Shown here: piece after piece, positions 1 to 8,143 of the stretch
Layout of the letters: each line of letters opens with the position of its first letter
Numbering within the stretch: the first letter of the stretch is position 1
DNA from: Teredinibacter franksiae
GTDB lineage: Bacteria; Pseudomonadota; Gammaproteobacteria; Pseudomonadales; Cellvibrionaceae
NCBI RefSeq assembly: GCF_014218805.1
Contig: NZ_JACJUV010000001.1
Coordinates: 2,430,501-2,494,500 of the forward strand
Length of the DNA: 64,000 nucleotides
Direction of reading: 5' to 3'
Made by a program: the position numbers and the translations under genes
The notes under the pieces: model-generated
Seen by the model: only the letters and a program-made list of their open reading frames with translations
Told to the model about the DNA's origin: nothing
Databases searched by the model: none

Positions 1-93
1 TTAATTCTTTGGAATACCTGCTTTTGCGAGAGTGAGGTTACTTTAGCGCACAATTTTTGCTGGAACGGGAATCTAAACCTTTAAGGAAAAGCT

Positions 94-131
94 AAAAAAG
101 CTGAGGCAGCGTAACCTGCTCCAGCTTTCTT
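94..131 (-). terminator. Intrinsic terminator downstream of the TraF-like gene
   Basis: A stem of AAAGCTG (97-103) with CAGCTTT (122-128), extended by GCAG/CTGC across a small internal loop, is followed on the minus strand by six T residues. It lies about 100 bases past the stop codon of the TraF-like gene and fits a rho-independent terminator for it. The first 90 bases of the window hold no gene that I can support. Confidence 0.65.
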
Positions 132-231
132 TTGTTCCTTAATAGCAGCTCTATTAGTTATTTTTTTTGGCCGCTATTTTGGTGTGCGGTTTATGCACAA
201 GGTATTATTGACAGGCCTGCTGGTGAACCGG

Positions 232-1707
232 CTAAAACTTATAATTAAAGCCTAAAGAAAGCTTTACGTTTTTAGGGTAAGAGTTACCAGAAATCTTAGT
301 TGTTTCCAAGGTGCTGGCTAAATCTAGATTAAAGTATTTTAAGGCGGTTATTCCGATCGCGACTTGAGACAATTTTGTGCCGGAAAGGTTGCTGTGTAAA
401 CCCGCTCTGAGGTTGGATAGTATCCAGCTGTTACTTTTGTAACCACCACTAATGGATGCCCACTGAAAGCTCTGGCCTAGAGGGTCTTCTACGGCATTTG
501 CGTCTACGGCAACATTCAGGCCCCATTTTTTATCGCTGGTGTATAAACCACTTTCCAGCTTTAACTGACGTTTACTTTTGTATTGGCGGATGTTCTTCAG
601 AGTATCGAGTACTTTCTCACTCTCTATCTGTGTTGTATCAATTACGGGAAACTCGAATTCACTTTGAACTAGGTCGAGTAGCGATGCACCAATACTGTAG
701 TTGCTCGCTGTCCAGAGTACGCCAAGGTCGATATCAATGGCGGTATCGGTGTTGAATTCTGCGTTTTTAATATCGTCGAATAGACTTTCTGAGTCGCCTA
801 TATCGCCAATACGGGTGGCGACGTTTGATAGCCCTATGTTGACCACCTTGGGGGTAACGCCCCAGTAGAGGCTACCGCTTTCGTAGTCTCCGTACTCACG
901 GCTATAGCCAAAAGTAAATTCTGATACTTTTGCGGCCTTGGTAACGAGCAAGCTGTCGTTTTCGAACGCAAAGCTCGCTTTGCCTGTGCTTGGCTCTACG
1001 GTAATAGAAATACCGCCGGATAGGTCGAATGTTGTTATCGGGTCTTCGGGCACTAGCGCGAACAAGCTTTCTAGCTCTGTGAGTGCTTGCTGGCTATCGA
1101 AATTAAACTCATCTTCAATACCAATAGCGCCGGAAGACACCTGCCGTGTAAAGTTGAAACTGAAAGTGCCGCCCAAAAAGTTGGTGTTACTGATAAGCGA
1201 AAACTGATTTGAAATATCGGCTCTGGCAAAACCGTCTGTGCTAACTAAGGCGAGTATTGCCGCTGCGCTGGCGGCTTCGACGCCAATGCGATCTATCAGG
1301 GCGTCGAGGTCTGGGTTGGATATATCGAGATCGCCGCCAGGTTTGCCGCCACCGTCTCCGCCGTTGTCGCCTCCTCCATTGTTGGCTCCGTCATCTTTGT
1401 TGGCAAAATAGTCCGCAAGATCGTCGATTTTCTCAAACAGATTATCTAAATTGCCGTACTCCAGCCCGCCGCCGAGGCTAAATTCGCCCATAACCTTGTC
1501 GTCACTGGTCATCCGGGTACGGTCGTATGCGCCTGAGGCGGGGTTCAAGTTGTTACTGATGGTTCCCTGACCGTGGGATACCGCGCCATAACTGAGATTA
1601 ACGCCGGTGGGATTAAAGCTGGCTGCATTCACAGAAGCGCTGAGGACTGTACAGCCTATAAGGCCTGAAATGCTTAAACCGGTTTTGAGGTTACTGTGTA
1701 ATTTCAT
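232..1707 (-). CDS. TraF-like outer-membrane beta-barrel protein
   Basis: This 491-residue protein has a Sec signal peptide ending around VNAASF and looks like an outer-membrane barrel, with alternating aromatic strands and a C-terminal phenylalanine (LGFNYKF). The overall pattern resembles the family annotated as conjugal transfer protein TraF (PF13729 type), which despite its name is common on chromosomes of marine gammaproteobacteria. Near residues 104-130 there is a low-complexity Gly/Asp/Asn stretch with several GGG and GGD runs, probably an exposed or periplasmic linker. No other conjugation gene is nearby, so a role in DNA transfer is unsupported; a porin-like or lipid-transport function is equally possible. 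The gene is separated from the channel operon upstream by 287 bases and ends before a good terminator. Confidence 0.7.
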   Translation of the reverse strand: MKLHSNLKTGLSISGLIGCTVLSASVNAASFNPTGVNLSYGAVSHGQGTISNNLNPASGAYDRTRMTSDDKVMGEFSLGGGLEYGNLDNLFEKIDDLADYFANKDDGANNGGGDNGGDGGGKPGGDLDISNPDLDALIDRIGVEAASAAAILALVSTDGFARADISNQFSLISNTNFLGGTFSFNFTRQVSSGAIGIEDEFNFDSQQALTELESLFALVPEDPITTFDLSGGISITVEPSTGKASFAFENDSLLVTKAAKVSEFTFGYSREYGDYESGSLYWGVTPKVVNIGLSNVATRIGDIGDSESLFDDIKNAEFNTDTAIDIDLGVLWTASNYSIGASLLDLVQSEFEFPVIDTTQIESEKVLDTLKNIRQYKSKRQLKLESGLYTSDKKWGLNVAVDANAVEDPLGQSFQWASISGGYKSNSWILSNLRAGLHSNLSGTKLSQVAIGITALKYFNLDLASTLETTKISGNSYPKNVKLSLGFNYKF

Positions 1708-1994
1708 GATGAATGCGGGCCGCTAGAGTTAGGTTGATAATGGTACCAGCTTTTGACGGCGGGAAAAATTGTGTCGTCGTTCGCTAACATGTCACTCAGT
1801 ACGTGTGTGTGGCTATTTGCCTAATAGCAAAAGCCTATAAAATCTAATTGCGAGTTGCTAGCGTGGTATCAAGCGCCACGTATGGGTATTCGCAATCATC
1901 GCACACAAAACCTAGCGGGTCGGAGCCTGGCAAGCCGCAGTGCGGCGTTGGGCCGCTAGCTAGCAAAGGTCAAACTTACCTATTAGAGACGCCC

Positions 1995-4900
1995 CTATGA
2001 TTGTGTAGATACAATGTTAACCTCGAGTGGACCATTAGTATCCAAATGCACATCGGTTTGTGGGAATGCAATGGTGATACTGTTTTGTGCAAAACGCGTA
2101 TTAATGTCTTTATGCAATTCCGTAATAGTAGAAATGCGATTATCGTTGTATTCAATATAGCAGCGTAAGTAGAGAACCAGGCTGCTATCGGCAAACTCTT
2201 CAAACGAAACGTAGGGGGCAGGTTCGCCAAGAATAGTAGGGTTATTGCGTGCGCATTCCCCTACAATATCCATGGCCAATTCCACGTTACTGCCGTAGGC
2301 AATTCCAATAGGGATTTTGATGCGTGTGAGGTCATCTGATAGCGACCAATTTAATAGCCGGCCCGTAATAAATTCCTTGTTCGGCACGAGTAATTCCTTT
2401 CTTTCCCACGTTCTAATGGTAGTGGCACGTGTTTGAATTCGCGTGATTACACCCTCGGTATCGCCAATGGTTACAACGTCACCTATTCGAATGGGGCGCT
2501 CGAAAAGAATAATAAGCCCACAAATAAAGTTGGCAATAATTTCCTGTAAACCAAAGCCTATACCAACACTGAGTGCCGCTACCAGCCACTGCACCTTATT
2601 CCAGCTTATACCCAGAATATTGGAAACAAATATAACGGTGCCTACAATTAAAATATAGGAAGTGAGCGTTTTAATGGTAAAACGACTACCCGCTGAAATG
2701 TCGAGTCGCTGTAAAACAATAATTTCTAGTAGACCGGGTAAACGCTTTATGGAAATGGACGTAATGAATATCACCATTAGTGAATAAATTAGGTCTGCAA
2801 GGCTAATAGGGGTGATAACGTCTTTTCCGCCTGTGGAACTAAAGTTTTCCCAAAGCGTTATACCTTCTAATACATTGAAGGCCGGTAAAATATCGGACCA
2901 AATAGTAGCAACACCCCATACTGCTAGGGCGATAACGCTGATATTCAATATTTGCTTACTGTCTTCATTTATTGCAGCTAAATCGACTTCTGGCACCTCT
3001 TCAATGTCATGAAACTCGCTTGCCGACTTCGATTCGTGTGTATTTTCGTCGCGGGCTTTTGCCTGGAATTCCTTTCGGCGTTCTAATGCTGCGGCAAACG
3101 CCAGACGACGATGGTTGATACGGAGCCAGCGGAAAACCAATTGATGTAATAATAGAATGACGTAGGCAAAACACGCCGTATGAATAACTTTTTGCAAAAG
3201 CGTAATGGAACCATTGATATAGCCAAAGCCAGTGTAGATAACTAACACAATGGGTATGCTGGGCAGCAAGTATTTGGCGTACACTATAACTTTATTGGCT
3301 ACTTTATCTTTGGCCTGAAAAACCCTAAACATTAGGAAAGACGTTAGAAACAGAATGGCACTATAGGTAAGCAGTATAAAACTGTTCTTCATTGAGTCGC
3401 TGTTTGATCTTAAATACTCGGCGAAAAAATATAGAATAACGACACAAAACAGAGATACCTTGAAGGCCGGTCTACGAACTACGGTGAGTATTGAAGCGGT
3501 ACGCTGAAAGTGAATTTCGGCAATGCCCCGTGGCCGAGTTTGCTCTGTCACGAGTCGAGCGAAGAATAATATGTTGCAGGTAATCAGTATAGAATGCCAG
3601 AACGCGCTGTAGGCTAAGGAGGTTTGGTTGGCCGTTAGCATTTCCAGGGAAACAACGGCAAGCAGGAATGGAATGCTAACTATGTTAACTAAAGAAAACC
3701 CTATGGCTTTTAATGTAGCCAATATGGTGTCTCTTTTGTATTTCGAAACGTTACGCCCTTGGTTTTCTATTAGCCGATACAACCGTGGACGAAAATAGTA
3801 TACGAGCACAACGGCCATAAGTGATATAAGAAAACGAAAAGAGCCAAGCAAATTGTCTTTAAGCTGCTGTAGTGAGCCGGTGGAGAAAATGTGAGAAACA
3901 ACGCTAATAGTGTCTGCAGTAAGTCGGGTTAGAAAATCGCCACCTAGAGGAGTTGAGCTTTTAACCCAAATCATTCTCTCGTTTAGAAATAACTGAAATT
4001 CTGACACCGTAAGCACAATTTTTTCGTAATGTGAGGCCAGTTCGTTTAAGCTCCTAATATAGCTTCTATCAAGTTCTAGTGCGTAATTAAGTAAGCTGGT
4101 TCTGCGTGCTACTAGCGCTTCCATTTGTGGTTGAATTTCTGCACGCATGTCGGCATCGAGCTTGAGGTTGACGGTAAGCGACTGTATATACTGTTCGCCA
4201 GACTCAATATTGCGCAATTCTTCTTCGTGTAGAATTTGGTCGAGCATAGCGCTGGCTATACGGTCGTTAAAGCTGTTGAGAATGCTGGTGTAATCTCCCC
4301 TGTTTTGAAGCTGTTGGCTTTGCTGCAATAGGGTGTTGCCCAAGTTTTGGCTGAAACCGGCAATACTTACCCTGCGTTTTGTACGCTTCATGCTTTCTTC
4401 GAGGTGTAAATTCTCATCGCGAATTTTTTCAGCCTGCTCACCGGTCTGGCGGATATCCTCCACAATTGTAGAGGTCAGTTCACCCAGAGCTGCGTTCTTT
4501 TGGGCTAATGCCTGAACCACCGCATGAGAGTTGCTGTAGGCGTCTAGCGAATTTTCCACTTCTTTCAGTTCAGTTTCGGCAAATGCCGAACGACGCTGGT
4601 ACAGAAATTCTTCTAGCGAATTAACCATTGATGCCAGTGTTTGCATATCAAAGGTGGTGGAATCGTTGTTTGCCTGAATTAGCTCCAGTCGCATGGGTTG
4701 ACTTAGCAGCTCTTGATCAAGCATAAGCACTTCGGCCTTAATGGCAAGATATTCGCTAGCCAATAACCAATTTCTGGCTTCCTGGGACCCGGCTGAGGAG
4801 TCGGGGTCGTAAGGGCGCTGGTATTGGTTGGCCAAATCAGCTTGGCGGGTAGATATTTGCAATAATTTCTCGCGAATTTTACTGGGCCGATTGGCTTCGA

Positions 4901-5390
4901 AGCTGAGGGTTTTAGTGATTTCCTCCAGCTTGGCTCTTACCGCTGCATGGTTAGCCTTTTCTGTGAGGTAACGTTGCTCTAGCGCGGGTAAATCGAGTTT
5001 TTCGACTTCACGGGCATTAACAGGCTTGGTCTTGCGCACCTTATTTTTTAGTGACTGCCGAACTGTTTTTGCTTTGTCTCGAGCACTTTGGCGCGACTGA
5101 AGATAAGCTGCGTAGCGTCTTTTGTAGGCCTCGGCGGTTTGCAGGTTTAATAGAACCTTCTTGTAGGTATCTATGAGCTTGGCCTTATTATCGTCGTCAA
5201 GGGTGGTGAGTGAAGACACTTCACTGAGTTTGGCTTCTACGGTGGCCGTATCGAGTTTGATTTCCTGTAGAGTTGCCGAATTCGGGTTGCTCATTTGCGC
5301 GTTGCCTAACGCGGTGGTAAGCAGTAAAAAGAAAAGCGAGAAAACTCTGCTTGCCACGAGGTAGATACTTTGTTTTTTAGTATTGTTCAT
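1995..5390 (-). CDS. Large MscS-family mechanosensitive channel (MscM/MscK type)
   Basis: The product is an inner-membrane channel expected to open under membrane tension and release small solutes after hypo-osmotic shock. It has 1131 residues, the size of the E. coli YjeP (MscM) and KefA (MscK) proteins. A signal peptide is followed by a long periplasmic region rich in coiled coil (about residues 35-490). Then come many hydrophobic helices (about 500-950) and the conserved MscS pore and beta domain, with GIGFGLQEIIANFICGLIIL, a FERPIRIGDVV motif and a cytoplasmic alpha/beta end. A charged cytoplasmic loop (HESKSASEFHDIEEVPE) separates two membrane blocks. It is the last gene of a probable three-gene operon, 70 bases after the ligand-gated channel gene. 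Whether it is closer to MscM or MscK cannot be settled by eye. Confidence 0.9.
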   Translation of the reverse strand: MNNTKKQSIYLVASRVFSLFFLLLTTALGNAQMSNPNSATLQEIKLDTATVEAKLSEVSSLTTLDDDNKAKLIDTYKKVLLNLQTAEAYKRRYAAYLQSRQSARDKAKTVRQSLKNKVRKTKPVNAREVEKLDLPALEQRYLTEKANHAAVRAKLEEITKTLSFEANRPSKIREKLLQISTRQADLANQYQRPYDPDSSAGSQEARNWLLASEYLAIKAEVLMLDQELLSQPMRLELIQANNDSTTFDMQTLASMVNSLEEFLYQRRSAFAETELKEVENSLDAYSNSHAVVQALAQKNAALGELTSTIVEDIRQTGEQAEKIRDENLHLEESMKRTKRRVSIAGFSQNLGNTLLQQSQQLQNRGDYTSILNSFNDRIASAMLDQILHEEELRNIESGEQYIQSLTVNLKLDADMRAEIQPQMEALVARRTSLLNYALELDRSYIRSLNELASHYEKIVLTVSEFQLFLNERMIWVKSSTPLGGDFLTRLTADTISVVSHIFSTGSLQQLKDNLLGSFRFLISLMAVVLVYYFRPRLYRLIENQGRNVSKYKRDTILATLKAIGFSLVNIVSIPFLLAVVSLEMLTANQTSLAYSAFWHSILITCNILFFARLVTEQTRPRGIAEIHFQRTASILTVVRRPAFKVSLFCVVILYFFAEYLRSNSDSMKNSFILLTYSAILFLTSFLMFRVFQAKDKVANKVIVYAKYLLPSIPIVLVIYTGFGYINGSITLLQKVIHTACFAYVILLLHQLVFRWLRINHRRLAFAAALERRKEFQAKARDENTHESKSASEFHDIEEVPEVDLAAINEDSKQILNISVIALAVWGVATIWSDILPAFNVLEGITLWENFSSTGGKDVITPISLADLIYSLMVIFITSISIKRLPGLLEIIVLQRLDISAGSRFTIKTLTSYILIVGTVIFVSNILGISWNKVQWLVAALSVGIGFGLQEIIANFICGLIILFERPIRIGDVVTIGDTEGVITRIQTRATTIRTWERKELLVPNKEFITGRLLNWSLSDDLTRIKIPIGIAYGSNVELAMDIVGECARNNPTILGEPAPYVSFEEFADSSLVLYLRCYIEYNDNRISTITELHKDINTRFAQNSITIAFPQTDVHLDTNGPLEVNIVSTQS

Positions 5391-5460
5391 AATGACCGCG
5401 TTCGCCGGCTAGCGGCTGTATATTCGTAAAATGCACAAAAAAAGAATTGACCGAAGTTGG

Positions 5461-6489
5461 TTAGGTAAGCAACTTAAGGTACAGCGTTTCGATGACGATA
5501 AGACTGAAAACGAGTGGGAATAATAGCCTACAGAATTTATCGATGCGTAATGCATGGGCATGTCGGCCTATTTTGGTCATGTGTGTAGCGTAAACAACCT
5601 CAATAAAACTGGAAAACACCAGCAGGCTCGAAGCCATAACAAAATAGTCAAGAGTAGTAAGGTACGATAGGTTTGGCAGTTTTGAGGCAACCGAAAAACG
5701 GTAGGCAATAAGGGTAAGCATGGATGTCATGCATACGCCAACATTACTGCCGGTTTCCTTGGGGTCGAGCCAAAAAACAACCCAGCTCATAATAACAATC
5801 ATAATGAGCGGAAAGATGACCTGAATAACAAAGTAAGAATGACGTCGTATAGCTTCAAACGAAAAGCGAATGGCAGGGTTACCCTTGGCGTTGGCAACCG
5901 GCCTATAGGTGTAGGCTTCGGCTTCGAGATCAAGAAGGTCCCAGTCGGAAACACTGAGTTCGTCAGCAATTCCGCCCATATCCTCAAGCCAGTAAAAAAC
6001 CAACTGTTGGCTTGTATGCCCTGCGGTGACCAAGTTGAATGAAAAGCGTTGGGTATCGAAAGGGAAAGCCCGCAGGTCCATTTTTTGGGAGTACTCGCCC
6101 CACATGCCCTGCAGATAGCGAACCGTACCGTCACTCTCAACAAATACCTCGGCACTTAGGGTGTTTGAGCTCCGCTGTAGGTTGACGATCTGTAGATTAG
6201 GGTGCCAAATGTCCGACAATTTCATTTTTATCGGCGTTTCATTGCTGTGAGCTAGGCGGGAGTCGTGCCAAACCAGCATTGTGTACAGTTTTGCCGTCAT
6301 TACCTGTTTTGCCGTATTAATATCCTGCATGTCGGCCAGCAATATGGTGGCGCCCACTTTAAGCGGCAGTTGCGTTTCCGGCGGGAAGGCCGTTAGCGAA
6401 TTGTCATAAGGCGAAGCGAAAGCATAACGGCCCGCCGTAAGCCCGGTGATGACTAATAGCAGTATTAGCAGAGGTTTATTTAGATTCAT
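5461..6489 (-). CDS. Pentameric ligand-gated ion channel (Cys-loop receptor superfamily)
   Basis: This 342-residue protein has the layout of bacterial pentameric channels such as ELIC and GLIC. There is a signal peptide (cleavage near YAFAS) and then a beta-rich extracellular ligand-binding domain to about residue 215. The signature loop reads FPFDTQRFSF, so it is a Pro-loop without the two cysteines of animal receptors. Four membrane helices follow: M1 near FVIQVIFPLIMIVIMSW, the pore-lining M2 near VGVCMTSMLTLIAYRF, M3 near YFVMASSLLVFSSFIEVVY, and a C-terminal M4. The M2-M3 end (SKLPNLSYLTTLDYF) resembles the ELIC pattern more than GLIC. The ligand and ion selectivity cannot be read from sequence. 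It sits between an Omp85-type barrel gene (36 bases upstream) and the mechanosensitive channel gene, all on one strand. Confidence 0.88.
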   Translation of the reverse strand: MNLNKPLLILLLVITGLTAGRYAFASPYDNSLTAFPPETQLPLKVGATILLADMQDINTAKQVMTAKLYTMLVWHDSRLAHSNETPIKMKLSDIWHPNLQIVNLQRSSNTLSAEVFVESDGTVRYLQGMWGEYSQKMDLRAFPFDTQRFSFNLVTAGHTSQQLVFYWLEDMGGIADELSVSDWDLLDLEAEAYTYRPVANAKGNPAIRFSFEAIRRHSYFVIQVIFPLIMIVIMSWVVFWLDPKETGSNVGVCMTSMLTLIAYRFSVASKLPNLSYLTTLDYFVMASSLLVFSSFIEVVYATHMTKIGRHAHALRIDKFCRLLFPLVFSLIVIETLYLKLLT

Positions 6490-6525
6490 ACAGGAATATA
6501 GGCTCGTGGTTATGGCTAAAGCGTT

Positions 6526-7644
6526 TTAGAATTTTTCGCCCACATGCAGGTATATAGCTTCCCCGTCTTCACTTACACCAACATCAAGCCCGAGGTGCAT
6601 AGCCTGCTTCTTGGAGACCTGCCAGCGAATGCCGGCACCGGTACTGGTCACAACTTTGTTGTCTAGGGCATTGCTGATGGAGTTACCCACACTGCCGACT
6701 TCAGCGGATAGCATAAAGCCCCAACGAGGGTGGAATTTGTGCCGCCACTCTAGGTGACCGGAAACGGCGGCTTCGTCTTGATAGCGTCCACTGGAGAAGC
6801 CGCGCATATTCAGGGTTGGCATTAGGAAGAAAGGGGCTTCACCGTCGACCATACTGCTATAGCCTCTAACGGCGATTACACTCTTCTCGCTCGCCGAAAA
6901 ATAGTGATTATAGCTAAGGGTGTAGCGGTCGAAACTGTAGTCACTGCCAAGCGACTCGTCATCTCGGCCCACTTCCATGTTCAAAAAACGACCCGTTCTG
7001 GGGTAGTAGTTGTTGTCACGATTGTCGTAGTTCACCACCACGGCCATGTTAGCAATTTTCATATCGTCGTCTAAAACGGGAATACCGGGTATCAGTGCGT
7101 CTAGATCGAAGGTAATGGTAGATTCCATAACCACTGCTTTTAAGCCCCCGAACCAATCTTTTGTGCCCGGTAGGCGCCCAAGTGCCTGTATAAGTACAAC
7201 ATTAGCCGTAAGATTATATTGGACGGGGTCATCGGCGAAAGCCGGGTCGCTGCCGGAACCATAGAAATTAACATTAACATCTCCTGTACCCACTACCCCT
7301 CGAACCCGCAAACGGTCGTCAAACAAGTAGTTGTCATGAAAAAGACCAGCAACCCAGCTGTCGGTATCGGTATACATACCGCCTAAACCGCTGGTCGCAT
7401 TGGGTGAGTCAGCGCTGTTTTTTTTCGACGGATGCATGTATAAGAGTGCCGCCTGCAAGCCGGACCCAATCGTAGGGTTAGACATGGGAATCGGAACAGC
7501 AAGAAATTGGCCTTTGCGGAAGGACTTTGAATTATGTGCCTTATCTACGTCGCGATTGAGCCTGTCGTCTAGCTCAGCGGAAAAAGCTTGGCCAGCAAAC
7601 GCAAAAAACGAACAGCAAAGAAAGAGCTTAGTAAAGCTGGTCAT
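6526..7644 (-). CDS. Omp85/D15-type outer-membrane barrel protein lacking POTRA domains
   Basis: The 372-residue product has a signal peptide (cleavage after AFSA) and then almost directly a beta-barrel of the bacterial surface antigen D15 family. The loop-6 motif characteristic of Omp85 proteins is visible as MRGFSSGRY, followed by the strand ending LEWRHKF. There are no POTRA repeats, so it is not a BamA or TamA equivalent; it belongs with the short D15-like barrels whose role is mostly unknown. Its start is preceded by a long region with promoter space, and it is probably the first gene of the operon with the ligand-gated and mechanosensitive channels. A role as an outer-membrane passage for ligand or solute is inference from context only. 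Confidence 0.75.
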   Translation of the reverse strand: MTSFTKLFLCCSFFAFAGQAFSAELDDRLNRDVDKAHNSKSFRKGQFLAVPIPMSNPTIGSGLQAALLYMHPSKKNSADSPNATSGLGGMYTDTDSWVAGLFHDNYLFDDRLRVRGVVGTGDVNVNFYGSGSDPAFADDPVQYNLTANVVLIQALGRLPGTKDWFGGLKAVVMESTITFDLDALIPGIPVLDDDMKIANMAVVVNYDNRDNNYYPRTGRFLNMEVGRDDESLGSDYSFDRYTLSYNHYFSASEKSVIAVRGYSSMVDGEAPFFLMPTLNMRGFSSGRYQDEAAVSGHLEWRHKFHPRWGFMLSAEVGSVGNSISNALDNKVVTSTGAGIRWQVSKKQAMHLGLDVGVSEDGEAIYLHVGEKF

Positions 7645-8143
7645 GGTGAAATTCCGGGTGAAAAGGGCTAAAAAAGAATACGGATATAATACGTCAAATT
7701 GAAAAATGGCGGTACGCGATTTTGACTAATTAGCGGTATTGCTCATGTATAATCGCAAATAACGTTGTGCTTCGAGGCGTTACGATGGTGAAAGTATTCA
7801 GGCTAGTAATGAGCGTCTCCACGTCTGTCGCCGTCAATAGTTTCACATTACGTGAAAATGGCAGCGTGGTGCGCTCGCAGCAGAGTGTTAGCACAGAAAA
7901 AATGTGCAAAAAATACAAGAGTATTGATGACATGATTAGCCAAGTTAATGGCCGCGAAATGCCCGTTTCTAGCGCTGTAGCCCCGTCGCTGGGCTCTTGC
8001 CAGAATTCACTCAGTTTATGCGTGGCTTAATGGATTTCTGCAGGTTCTATTGCAGCCTACAAAGTGATTTCTCTGGAAATCGAGAAATTACAACAGGCCA
8101 CATTCGCCAGGTAGTTACTTGCCCGTTAGACCTCGATTGACCC
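7645..8143. other. Intergenic region between divergent operons; one doubtful small ORF
   Basis: About 500 bases separate the D15-barrel gene (minus) and tamA (plus), so both promoters should lie here. A plus-strand ORF at 7785-8030 (82 codons from an ATG with a GAGGCG sequence upstream) has a weakly hydrophobic N-terminus and four cysteines but resembles no family I know. An opposing ORF at 7730-7933 overlaps it. I do not count either as an established gene. Confidence 0.4.

Noticed and set aside
1..93. Possible gene tail at the left edge ending in a minus-strand TAA at position 1
   Set aside because: The frame has another stop 15 codons upstream, so it does not form part of a longer coding sequence.
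7730..7933. Minus-strand ORF overlapping the small ORF upstream of tamA
   Set aside because: No start signal, no family, and it overlaps another doubtful ORF.
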